From Lachnospiraceae bacterium UBA3801 (GTDB lineage: Bacteria > Bacillota > Clostridia > Lachnospirales > Lachnospiraceae), in NCBI GenBank assembly GCA_002368685.1, contig DFEN01000156.1:1-35549 (forward strand): DNA of 35,549 nt, read 5' to 3'. Shown here one piece after another: positions 7,392-14,863 of this stretch. The notes under the pieces were generated by a model. It saw nothing but the letters and a program-made list of their open reading frames with translations, searched no databases and had not been told where the DNA came from. Numbering within the stretch: position 1 is the stretch's first letter; every line of letters begins with the position of its first letter. The position numbers and the translations under genes are program-made.

Positions 7392-8242
7392 TTTTTATAT
7401 CTCCCACTGATTATTTTTGGCCAAGCATATTTGTGATTAAACTTATGGTGTATACGATAATGTTTATCACCAAACATATCTACACTTACAAAAGATGGAC
7501 ATAACATTATTGTGTAAAATGTCTTTGTATATGTGCCAACACCATTATAAACTTCTGTCATTCCACCTTTTACTGACTGTGTAGCTGGCGTATCTATCAT
7601 TATAAATGGAAATGTAAAGAACAACTTACCTCTCATGCCGTTTACACTATAAGCATTAACATCATCATTCATGAGACCCAAAAATCTTGTTGTTGCTGTC
7701 GTTCTAAATATCCAACTGCCCATGCACTTTTGTAGAAATTTCTTCACATTAAGATTGCTGCCTGTACCACCTACAAAATCACCAGGCTCTGCAAATGCCA
7801 CAGCTTCTATATCTTCTGAGGTATTTAAAAACTCTACATAGGCATCAAACACCTTATCGAGATTTACCGCATTACTTCTATAGAGCTTATCGTTCTCTAC
7901 AAAACGATAAGGAATAGTAGTGTAATCATCATCCATCTCACATAGATATTTATAGCCATACTTCTCTGCTACCTCAAAACACATATTTCTAGCATACACG
8001 CCACATGACTTATTCACATTACTGTTCATAATATCGGTACGAAGTAACAACTCATCTTTACTAAATACCTCTATTGTTAAATCTGGAAACTCTACATAAT
8101 ATTCATATAGTGTAGGGTCTTCATCATCTAACAAAAGTATTATATCTCCTGTATAACCGAATCTTCTTAGAGTATCTACCGTCGTAGTATCATGTGGTCT
8201 ACAATGACATAAGATTATTACTACAAAATCATTCTTCTCCAT
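7388..8242 (-). CDS. TAGT-type glycosyltransferase C (TET-associated family)
   Basis: Third of three paralogues of about 280 aa. From the upstream codon at 8254 it opens with FVVIILCHCRPHDTTTVDTL, then RFGYTGDIILLLDDEDPTLYEYY, the family's N-terminal strand and acidic motif. YARNMCFEVAEKYGYKYLCE is followed by MDDDY, a DxD metal/nucleotide-sugar motif near residue 114; later come KGGMTEVY and the C-terminal WPKIISGRYKK. These blocks match the TET-associated glycosyltransferase (TAGT) family that was predicted from phage operons to glycosylate modified DNA bases. ATG 8242 is chosen (GGAG just upstream). Unlike A and B it keeps FTFPFIM and FVGGTGSN segments. It overlaps glf by ATGA. Confidence 0.8.
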   Translation of the reverse strand: MEKNDFVVIILCHCRPHDTTTVDTLRRFGYTGDIILLLDDEDPTLYEYYVEFPDLTIEVFSKDELLLRTDIMNSNVNKSCGVYARNMCFEVAEKYGYKYLCEMDDDYTTIPYRFVENDKLYRSNAVNLDKVFDAYVEFLNTSEDIEAVAFAEPGDFVGGTGSNLNVKKFLQKCMGSWIFRTTATTRFLGLMNDDVNAYSVNGMRGKLFFTFPFIMIDTPATQSVKGGMTEVYNGVGTYTKTFYTIMLCPSFVSVDMFGDKHYRIHHKFNHKYAWPKIISGRYKK

Positions 8243-8654
8243 CGCTCTCCACATTTACAGCCTTTGCTTCTTCTACTAACTGTGACATCTTAGCTGAGAG
8301 CTTTACATAGCCATTAGCTATTGCGTCATCTATGTCAATGATAACGAGAGCTGACTTCTCCATAAGTTCCTGCATCTCCTTACTAGCATGGGCATAATAA
8401 TCTGCTATCTTTGCATAATTGAATACTATATGTCTTGTAGCGGCTAGTTTTAAGAACGTCTTTTCTGCATCTGATACATTCGATTTATTTATCATGGCTA
8501 TAAGCTTATTGTATTTCTTAGTATCATATACCTCAGCTAAAACAGGCTTGTTCTTACTAGGCTCATACTGAGGTATCTTTATCGCTCTTGAATACTTTGT
8601 ATCGTCCCCCATAGGATTAACTTTTGCGTTTTCATCCTCAAATAACTGCTTCAT
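8229..8654 (-). CDS. 141-aa protein embedded in the glycosyltransferase cluster
   Basis: ATG 8654 with AAAGGAG at 6 nt. It contains IKIPQYEPSKNKPVLAEVYD, a mostly helical middle (NKSNVSDAEKTFLKLAATRH), then VFNYAKIADYYAHASKEMQE and ALVIIDIDDAIANGYVKL. The His/Tyr-rich centre and the repeated hydrophobic-DIDDA segment look like a compact helical domain. I recall similar proteins beside TAGT genes in gut phages, but I cannot name the family or activity. It is the first gene after its own promoter (8690-8718) and precedes TAGT C and glf, so it likely works in the same modification pathway. Confidence 0.75.
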   Translation of the reverse strand: MKQLFEDENAKVNPMGDDTKYSRAIKIPQYEPSKNKPVLAEVYDTKKYNKLIAMINKSNVSDAEKTFLKLAATRHIVFNYAKIADYYAHASKEMQELMEKSALVIIDIDDAIANGYVKLSAKMSQLVEEAKAVNVESDGEE

Positions 8655-8689
8655 ATTTTCTCCTTTCAGCTCTACGTCTTTACTTAAAT

Positions 8690-8718
8690 ATTATATAACA
8701 TATTATTTGCCCTTACAA
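8690..8718 (-). promoter_or_regulatory. Promoter inside the 3' end of TAGT B
   Basis: Minus-strand TTGTAA (8718-8713), 17-bp spacer ending ATATGTTA, then a perfect TATAAT (8695-8690). The -35 lies within the last codons of TAGT B. It would give extra expression of the 141-aa protein, TAGT C, glf and the clamp, separate from the polymerase transcript. Confidence 0.6.
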
Positions 8719-9539
8719 CTAGAACTTATCAGCTTAGGAAAGGCATTTTTCTTGGAAACTTGATAAATAAATGACCTCTTACCTAAACTTAGCTTCACAC
8801 ATGATGGAGCGTATAATAACACTGGCATATTCTTCTCATAATTACTTATTGACATATATACATCTGTCATTCCACCTTTTGCACCTACATCCATCTGTGC
8901 CATGTCACATTGTATAAATGGTAACTGCATAGCAAAATCACCATTCCAACTCTCTAATATTGATGTGACAGCGTCCTCATATATCTCAGATTTCCATGTC
9001 CAATCATACACATTGTTTCTAAAGAAACAGTTAAAAGGAAGTCTGTTGTTTGATACTGACTCTTGTGTAAGTCCTCTCATATAAGAATTTGCCGTACCAA
9101 AAGATACACAGGCAATATCTAAATCAACTATAAAATCAATATATGTATTGATTATCTCATCAAGATTGGATTTTATAGCTGTTGACCTCAATACTCCGTT
9201 ATCATCATATCTAAACCTGAGTCTTAATAAGTCATCATCTGCCACTATAAATGCTCGTAGCTTCTCTTGTTTAGCACACCACTCTACTGCATTTCTAGCA
9301 TAAGTAGCACAGCCATTAACTTTTGAGCACACTTCTGTATACTCTCGCCACTGTTCTTTATCATAGATAAATAACTCATCATTCTTAAATCTTTCATGAT
9401 ACTTATCTATCTCTGAATCCTCACTATCTAAAACTATACATATTCTACCAGTATAGCCCGCATTTCTAAACATCGAATATGTTTCTACTCTATCTGCCCT
9501 CTCATGTGAAATTATAAATAATACAAAATCATCCCTCAC
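8703..9539 (-). CDS. TAGT-type glycosyltransferase B
   Basis: Second paralogue. I choose GTG 9539 because GGGAGG lies 7 nt before it; an upstream GTG at 9554 has no such site. Motifs: FVLFIISHERADRVETYSMF, RNAGYTGRICIVLDSEDSEI, YARNAVEWCAKQEKLRAF then VADDDLLRLRFRY (DDD motif near residue 100), KGGMTDVYMS, and a diverged C-terminus NAFPKLISSSCKGK. It overlaps gene A by 11 nt. Differences from A and C outside the core suggest a different acceptor or sugar rather than redundancy (inference). Confidence 0.8.
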   Translation of the reverse strand: MRDDFVLFIISHERADRVETYSMFRNAGYTGRICIVLDSEDSEIDKYHERFKNDELFIYDKEQWREYTEVCSKVNGCATYARNAVEWCAKQEKLRAFIVADDDLLRLRFRYDDNGVLRSTAIKSNLDEIINTYIDFIVDLDIACVSFGTANSYMRGLTQESVSNNRLPFNCFFRNNVYDWTWKSEIYEDAVTSILESWNGDFAMQLPFIQCDMAQMDVGAKGGMTDVYMSISNYEKNMPVLLYAPSCVKLSLGKRSFIYQVSKKNAFPKLISSSCKGK

Positions 9540-10377
9540 GCTTATACCTCCCACTTATTATCTTTGGATATACTTTAGACCAATCACATGATATTTTAAT
9601 TCTGCCATTAGCACAGCCTATCTTGCAACAATTTGGCGAAGCTATCACTCCTAAAAATGAACGCCTATAATGATTGAGCATATCATAAGTTTCTTTCATG
9701 CCGCCCTCATTCACACCTACCTCATTCATAGGTAATGTCTCAAATACTACAAAAGGTAATGCCCACCAAATATAACCTCTCTTTGCTGTCAACAGATTAG
9801 CTATCATATCATGACGCATTATACCTACCCAGTCTACATTAAACTTTGTATTGCGTATAAATACTCCATTTAGCTCTCGCTGTTCAGTAATTCGCCTGTC
9901 TAAACCATGTACTCCTGCTACATAAAACATGGTGTGTACAAATGATGTTACCGCTATATTATTGTCAATGATATACTGAGCATACAATCTCAACACATCA
10001 TCCATACCAATCTTCATAGACAAAGAACGAGCTTTATCTCCATCTACCCATCTATATCTGAAAGTAGGCATATCATCATCTATCATCATAAATGCATCTA
10101 ACTTATATTCTTTTGCAGTATACTCTACAAAGCATCTGGCGTATATAGGAGACGATTTCTGATTAGTTCTGATAATAGTATCTACTTTAGATATATAATC
10201 GTTTTTGGCAAAGATTATAAGCTCTTTTGAATATAGCTCTTTATATTTATCTAACTGAGGGTCTTCATCATCTACGACTACATATATCTGTCCTGTGTAG
10301 CCTGCTGTTCTTAATGCATGATATGTCTGCACCCTATCGGCTCTCTTATGAGATATTATAAATACGGCAAAATTCAT
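9529..10377 (-). CDS. TAGT-type glycosyltransferase A
   Basis: First of the three paralogues, immediately after the DNA polymerase (ATGA overlap). It opens MNFAVFIISHKRADRVQTYH, then RTAGYTGQIYVVVDDEDPQL (acidic DDED at 36-39), SPIYARCFVEYTAKE, and MMIDDDMPTFRYRW with D100-D102 as the DxD motif; later NEGGMKETYDML and the end YPKIISGRYKREG. The fold expected is GT-A. Family precedent (TAGT) is transfer of a sugar to a hydroxylated pyrimidine in phage DNA, and fusion of expression with the replicative polymerase fits modification at or after replication. The acceptor base is not determinable from this window because no TET/JBP or hydroxymethylase gene is visible here. Confidence 0.82.
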   Translation of the reverse strand: MNFAVFIISHKRADRVQTYHALRTAGYTGQIYVVVDDEDPQLDKYKELYSKELIIFAKNDYISKVDTIIRTNQKSSPIYARCFVEYTAKEYKLDAFMMIDDDMPTFRYRWVDGDKARSLSMKIGMDDVLRLYAQYIIDNNIAVTSFVHTMFYVAGVHGLDRRITEQRELNGVFIRNTKFNVDWVGIMRHDMIANLLTAKRGYIWWALPFVVFETLPMNEVGVNEGGMKETYDMLNHYRRSFLGVIASPNCCKIGCANGRIKISCDWSKVYPKIISGRYKREG

Positions 10378-12716
10378 AGTGTTATTCTATCTCCATACCA
10401 TCTTTCAGATACTTCCACATCACACTTAATAGGAATTGTAAACTTCTCACCAGGTGCTTCTGACATTATCTGAGCAAATCTCTCTACTACCTCTTTAGCG
10501 TGTTCTTTAGGACACTCAGCTATAATCTCATCATGCACAGGAATTAACATTCTAAATCCCCACTCTTTTAATTTCTCATCATTATGTAGCATTATCATAG
10601 CGAGCTTAGACATATCGGCAGCACTACCTTGAATACGAGCATTAACTACCTTAGTAACATCTTTATTCTTGGTATTATCAGTAATCTTTATGCCCTCTTG
10701 TTTAGCTTCTGCTATAATGGCTTGCTTCTTTTTGCCCCACGCTCTACTTAACTTACTCATATATGACCTTACTATATTAGCAGGCACTTCATTATCGCCA
10801 TCTTCATCAAAAGATAATGGGTCTGAACTATCTTTATCTATATATTCAAACTCATAATCCGGCAGCATCATAGCTGGTAATCTTCTCTTTCTGCCCCACA
10901 ATGTTGTGACATATCCACACTCTTCTGCCATAGCTTGACTGTCTTTCTCAAACTGCTCAATAGCAGGAAATCCTCTAAATACAGAATCTTTTATTTCTTG
11001 TGCTTTTGCTGTTGTTGTTTTAAGCTGTTCTGCAATACTTGGCACTCCTCTTCCATACAATACTCCAAGCAATATAGATTTGGCTTGACTTCTTCTTTCT
11101 TTTCCTTCTGGATTAGTCGTTCCATCTGGTCTAAACTCAAGACAATTTTCGTATGTTGTATTAAAGGACAATGAGGCGATTTCTGCATATAAATCCTTTC
11201 CTTGATTGTATGCATTTACCATCAATGGGTCTTGACACATCATAGTCATACATTTAGGTTCTTGCTGACTATAATCAGCTGACATCATTACATATCCATC
11301 TGTAGCTTTGAACATTTTTCTGATGTCTTTATTATGTGACGGAATATTCTGCATATTGGGATCTTGTGAGCTAAATCTACCTGTATCTGCACCATATTGA
11401 TTAAACTTACAATGTATTCGCCCATCTTTTGGATTCACACACTCAGGTAATTTATCTATGAATGTTGATACTATTGTGGCAAACTCTCTATAATCGAGTA
11501 TTGCTTTCACAACAGCATTGTCCTTATTTGCTTTCAATGACTCTTCCGATGTACTTCTTGAGGGCTCTTTTGTCTTTTTATCTATTGGCCCTTTCAATCC
11601 TATAATGTCGTATAGCAGAGCTTGTAACTGAGGTACTGATGCGATATTTATAGGGTCATCTAATTTCACTCTATTAGATACCTTTTTACCTGTTGCTTTT
11701 CCATATTTGTTTTTCTTACCTGCAGATGTTGTGGCGTCAGGATAAATATACTCGTCAGAAATGACCTCACTGTTCTTATAAGCATTGATTTCATCATCAT
11801 ACATATGATATGCGGTCTGGAACTCTTCTAGTTTCTCATCAAGTATCTTGTGATACTTTTCTTTTAGTTGAGCATTGTATTCCATATCAAACTCTACACC
11901 AGTATCTTCCATATCTACTACGACATCTACTACTGGCATTTCGATATTCTTAAATACCCAATATACATCTTTGAGGTTCTCTTTTGTTCTAAATATATTT
12001 CTTTGGTACTCTGCATACTCCCATGTAATCTTAGGGTCATGGGCTGCATATAATGCCGCAGTCTTTATTGGTACATATCTGAAATCTATTCCCTTAAACA
12101 GCTCATCAAACTTAAAGGCGTCTTCTTCACCCCTAAGTATATATTTCTGATGTAGCTTTTTAAGTCCTTTGTTTGGCTCATTCTCATTCAAACATCTTGA
12201 AGCTAAATAAGCATCCCAAGTACACTTTAATCTTGTGCCCGTATGATTCTTGATAAAGCGTATATCAAATGCGGCATTGAACATATCAATGTCAGCATTT
12301 AACTTTGCAAGATATTTACCAACTACGTCTAATGATAGTTGATTTTTTACTTTTTGTCCAGTAACATACGATATATGATTTATAGGAATATATGTTGTCT
12401 TTTCACCAGGAGTATATATACCTACACCTACTAACTCATCTTGTAATGGGTCAAGTCCTGTTGTCTCTGTATCTATTGAACATATTCCATTCTTTAAACA
12501 CTTGTCTACATAATCGGATAGTGTCTGTTCATCCTGTATAATGATTGTCTCATCTGCAAATTTACCGAGATGAGTTTCTACCATAGCTTTGATGGTATTT
12601 ATTCTATCTGCAATACTACCACCGCTTTTCTTAACGGTGGTAGTCTTTGTTCTTGTCTTTGATTTTTTAAGCAGAGCTAAATCCTGTTCTTTTGTACTTA
12701 TTTCAAATAATGGCAT
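10374..12716 (-). CDS. polA: Family A DNA polymerase with 3'-5' exonuclease
   Basis: 780 aa replicative polymerase. The proofreading domain begins with SIDTETTGLDP (D82, E84) and continues with FNAAFDIRFI and AAHDPKITWEYAE. Polymerase motifs are intact: QYGADTGRFSSQDPNMQNIP, motif A MSADYSQQEPK near 478, motif B RSQAKSILLGVLYGRG, and motif C IPVHDEIIAECP near 727. It has no 5'-nuclease domain, as usual for phage enzymes. ATG 12716 has AAAAGGAG at 7 nt, directly after the structured RNA region. The end is coupled to TAGT A. It probably works with the phage clamp, SSB and DnaB-like helicase. Confidence 0.95.
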   Translation of the reverse strand: MPLFEISTKEQDLALLKKSKTRTKTTTVKKSGGSIADRINTIKAMVETHLGKFADETIIIQDEQTLSDYVDKCLKNGICSIDTETTGLDPLQDELVGVGIYTPGEKTTYIPINHISYVTGQKVKNQLSLDVVGKYLAKLNADIDMFNAAFDIRFIKNHTGTRLKCTWDAYLASRCLNENEPNKGLKKLHQKYILRGEEDAFKFDELFKGIDFRYVPIKTAALYAAHDPKITWEYAEYQRNIFRTKENLKDVYWVFKNIEMPVVDVVVDMEDTGVEFDMEYNAQLKEKYHKILDEKLEEFQTAYHMYDDEINAYKNSEVISDEYIYPDATTSAGKKNKYGKATGKKVSNRVKLDDPINIASVPQLQALLYDIIGLKGPIDKKTKEPSRSTSEESLKANKDNAVVKAILDYREFATIVSTFIDKLPECVNPKDGRIHCKFNQYGADTGRFSSQDPNMQNIPSHNKDIRKMFKATDGYVMMSADYSQQEPKCMTMMCQDPLMVNAYNQGKDLYAEIASLSFNTTYENCLEFRPDGTTNPEGKERRSQAKSILLGVLYGRGVPSIAEQLKTTTAKAQEIKDSVFRGFPAIEQFEKDSQAMAEECGYVTTLWGRKRRLPAMMLPDYEFEYIDKDSSDPLSFDEDGDNEVPANIVRSYMSKLSRAWGKKKQAIIAEAKQEGIKITDNTKNKDVTKVVNARIQGSAADMSKLAMIMLHNDEKLKEWGFRMLIPVHDEIIAECPKEHAKEVVERFAQIMSEAPGEKFTIPIKCDVEVSERWYGDRITL

Positions 12717-12733
12717 TATATTCTCCTTTTGAA

Positions 12734-13352
12734 ATGTATCTTATAAACCCTCATAGGAACGGCTAGTTCGTGAGTTATAACTTAGATACATAACCTGTGA
12801 TAATCGTTGTCATAGACATAACATTTTGATGTTGCCTTAACGAAGTCTGCGACCGTGACCGCAATATACAGTGCGTAGGTGTTTGAAAACTGTAAATGTA
12901 TTTTTCGTTAATAGTTACCGCTCTATCTGATATGTAATAGAGCAATGTGTTATCACAGATAAGTTTTTCGCCACGTTTATCATATCATCAAAAATAATAT
13001 GGCTGGGAAGGAGTTGTTGTTGGGGGTCTAAATATAGACCAATAGCTTGTAGAGGACTCGAACCTCTATCTCGATTTCCACATCTCTTTCGATGCTACGC
13101 ACCTCGGCTCTACCAATTAAGCTAACAAGCTACTGCCTAACGTACCAAGCGCTTCGCATTTGTTGGTATCTCTGTTTTTAATATCTCAGCCATTGGACTT
13201 ATGAGATTGTTGCGCCCATTTCAGCAAAGATGTGGGTAAGGATTTGCACCTTACATGGCAATCATCTTTATGCCCACTTACACCATTCCACAAGTTACTA
13301 TCAGCATCGAACTGACTGGTCATTGTGCGTCTACCTATTCCGCCACCACAGT
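12734..13352 (-). ncRNA. Candidate large structured non-coding RNA (about 620 nt) containing a tRNA-like element
   Basis: The 647-nt gap between SSB and polymerase genes carries many nested inverted repeats. Pairings seen (plus coordinates): 12734-12741 with 12784-12791 (8 bp) capped by 12750-12753/12771-12774 and 12757-12760/12766-12769; 12795-12803 with 12950-12958 (9 bp, long range) enclosing 12820-12824/12829-12833, 12837-12844/12904-12911 (8 bp), 12867-12872/12889-12894 and 12920-12926/12937-12943 (7 bp); 13025-13030/13035-13040; 13143-13148/13163-13168; 13183-13188/13202-13207; 13224-13232 with 13263-13273 enclosing 13236-13241/13249-13254. No convincing gene fits. Large ornate RNAs of Firmicutes phages (GOLLD, ROOL) occur near tRNAs and have this size, but I cannot confirm membership by eye. 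It may be processed from the SSB-polymerase transcript. Confidence 0.6.
13043..13131 (-). tRNA. tRNA-like element with a non-canonical anticodon arm
   Basis: Minus strand 13131 to 13043 (89 nt). Acceptor AGCTTGT pairs perfectly with ACAAGCT, with A as discriminator and no encoded CCA. Positions 8-9 are TA. The D arm is GCTT-AATTGGTA-GAGC with the GG pair. The T arm is AGAGG-TTCGAGT-CCTCT, fully paired. Between them lie 39 nt instead of about 23. The best anticodon-like hairpin (CGAGG-TGCGTAG-CATCG) has a mismatch and lacks T33, followed by about 22 nt, so no anticodon can be assigned. It may be a tRNA-like domain of the larger RNA, a long-variable-arm tRNA I cannot fold, or a degenerate tRNA. 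Confidence 0.55.
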
Positions 13353-13363
13353 ATTCATCTTAA

Positions 13364-14077
13364 TCAATACTCATCTTCTGCACTTCTACGTCTTGATGGA
13401 GTACGTCTTTCATTACCCTCATTAAATGGGGGCTTATCATCTCTTGATGAGCCTCTTCTTACAACTCCACTGTCATCAGAACTTGAATTATCAGCGGGGA
13501 AAGAGCCTCTTCTAAGATAATATTTCATATCTTCTGCGGTCTTATCAAGAACGACATCACCTAAAATATTAGGTATATCTTCTCTGACATTCTCAATATC
13601 GAAGTTATCCTCATCTTTCAGAGCATACAGACCGTATGTTGTTGAAGTATCTCCCTTTGCACCCCTACGCTCAATCTCTGTAATGACTTTTGACGTATGA
13701 GGATTATGAGAGCAATAACTTGCAAGGTCTCTAAAGAATGTCTTACCTCTCTCCCATATCTGCACCTCATCAGTATCACAGTTATACATAGGTATAAACA
13801 GCTTTGCATGAACCTTACTGATGTCAGGGTCATTCTTACCCTCTGCACAGAATGGACAATCTGAAACAGGTGCGCCTGCTTCTCTAAGACAGTTTACATA
13901 TCTGTACTTATCACCGATAGGTACTTTATGTACTGCATAACCAGGGAAGTCATTCATATCATCTCCTAAGAGATGCACTTCTGCTTTATCCCCATCACCT
14001 TTCAACTGAAAGAAGTTTACTCCACTTCCCCCACTTGAACCATACTTGTCAGCATCTTCAAAACTGAATCTCGGCAT
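13364..14077 (-). CDS. gp32-like single-stranded DNA-binding protein
   Basis: 237 aa. Layout follows phage gp32-type SSBs: a short N-terminal segment, an OB-like core with NFFQLKGDGDKAEVHLLGDD at about 22-41, and a Cys cluster in YVNCLREAGAPVSDCPFCAE (C62, C73, C76) suited to a zinc ribbon. RGKTFFRDLASYCSH follows, then a disordered polar tail (residues about 200-237) ending EDEY. The tail has both basic and acidic residues; acidic tips in SSBs bind replication partners. Position between the primase-helicase genes and the polymerase supports the role. The family assignment rests on architecture rather than strong identity. Confidence 0.75.
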   Translation of the reverse strand: MPRFSFEDADKYGSSGGSGVNFFQLKGDGDKAEVHLLGDDMNDFPGYAVHKVPIGDKYRYVNCLREAGAPVSDCPFCAEGKNDPDISKVHAKLFIPMYNCDTDEVQIWERGKTFFRDLASYCSHNPHTSKVITEIERRGAKGDTSTTYGLYALKDEDNFDIENVREDIPNILGDVVLDKTAEDMKYYLRRGSFPADNSSSDDSGVVRRGSSRDDKPPFNEGNERRTPSRRRSAEDEY

Positions 14078-14773
14078 TTACTTTTCCTCCTCTTTTTCTT
14101 CTTTCTCTTTTTTCGTTTTTTCGTTTTTTATCTCAATCCACTTCTCAGCGGCATTAAGAACATCATTAAGTGTTTCTTCAAACTTATCAGGTGTGACTCT
14201 GTAACGAATCTTATTGCCCCCACCTTTTTCAAGATACTCTCTTGTAGCCTGCGTACTCATCTGCTCATCAAACGCTTCCTTCATTCTGAAAGAATACATA
14301 TCGAGCTTGTATACATCCCAGACTTCAAACATAGTTGACTTCTTATAACAAACTTTAAGCCCACCTTTTGATGTTCTCTCTGTTCTTACTTTGTCAAGAT
14401 TGTGCTCCTTGACTTTAGAATCAACAAGCTCTGCAAGGGCTCTTAATCTCTTAACTTTATCTTCTGTTGAGAGCTTTACCACTTCTGACTTGTTTTCAAC
14501 AACCTTCTTAGCGTCTTTCTTTGCTTTTTCTGTTTTTGCCTTGTCTTCCTCAACCTGAGTAGATGTCTGAATAACTTTATCTCCATTGTACTTTCTCCAG
14601 TTGCTTCTGAATGTTGAGAATACGATATTGAAGGTCTTTCCTTCAGTATCACGCATCAATAAAGTTTTGTACTTTTCATCTCTACTCTCCAGTACACCAA
14701 CCCTTCCGGACTTTCTGTCCTCATACATCTGACCAATGATGCCTACTTCTTTTGTTGCTTCTTTTGTTGCCAT
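14078..14773 (-). CDS. Hypothetical protein adjacent to SSB (231 aa)
   Basis: ATG 14773 after AAAGGA. N-terminal 60 residues look like a small beta barrel (QMYEDRKSGRVGVLESRDEK, KTFNIVFSTFRSNWRKY), the kind of domain that reads as an SH3/KOW fold. A Lys/Glu-rich coiled linker covers about 70-110, a globular part contains LKVCYKKSTMFEVWDVYKLD, and the end is a Lys/Glu tail (KTKKEKEEKEEEK). Directly coupled to SSB (stop and start adjacent). Possibly a replication accessory; not assignable to a named family. Confidence 0.7.
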   Translation of the reverse strand: MATKEATKEVGIIGQMYEDRKSGRVGVLESRDEKYKTLLMRDTEGKTFNIVFSTFRSNWRKYNGDKVIQTSTQVEEDKAKTEKAKKDAKKVVENKSEVVKLSTEDKVKRLRALAELVDSKVKEHNLDKVRTERTSKGGLKVCYKKSTMFEVWDVYKLDMYSFRMKEAFDEQMSTQATREYLEKGGGNKIRYRVTPDKFEETLNDVLNAAEKWIEIKNEKTKKEKEEKEEEK

Positions 14774-14834
14774 TCGTTTGTTCCTTTCTGTCGTTTTGAC
14801 GTTTTTGTGTTTGTGTTTCTTAGTAACTAAACAT

Positions 14835-14863
14835 ACTATAACATATTTATTTATAGTTGTAAA
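14835..14863 (-). promoter_or_regulatory. Promoter upstream of the SSB-polymerase operon
   Basis: Minus-strand TTTACA (14863-14858), 17-bp spacer ending AAATATGT, TATAGT (14840-14835). It lies in the 90-nt gap between the glycosyltransferase-like gene and the 231-aa gene, giving a leader of about 55 nt. It likely drives SSB, the structured RNA, the polymerase and the TAGT genes. Confidence 0.65.

Noticed and set aside
10935..11215. Plus- and minus-strand ORFs inside the polymerase gene
   Set aside because: Shadows of the polymerase frame with unnatural composition; polymerase motifs run through the same bases intact.
13186..13323. 45-codon minus-strand ORF (MTSQFDADSNLWNGVSG...)
   Set aside because: No ribosome binding site, lies in the highly structured RNA region, no recognisable domain.
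13227..13352. Apparent tRNA-Leu (D arm GCGGAATAGGTAGACGC and T arm TAAGG-TGCAAAT-CCTTA)
   Set aside because: The two arms are about 120 nt apart, the acceptor strands pair only with a bulge and mismatches, and the T-arm-like hairpin fits better inside the longer stem 13224-13232/13263-13273. Kept as part of the structured RNA.
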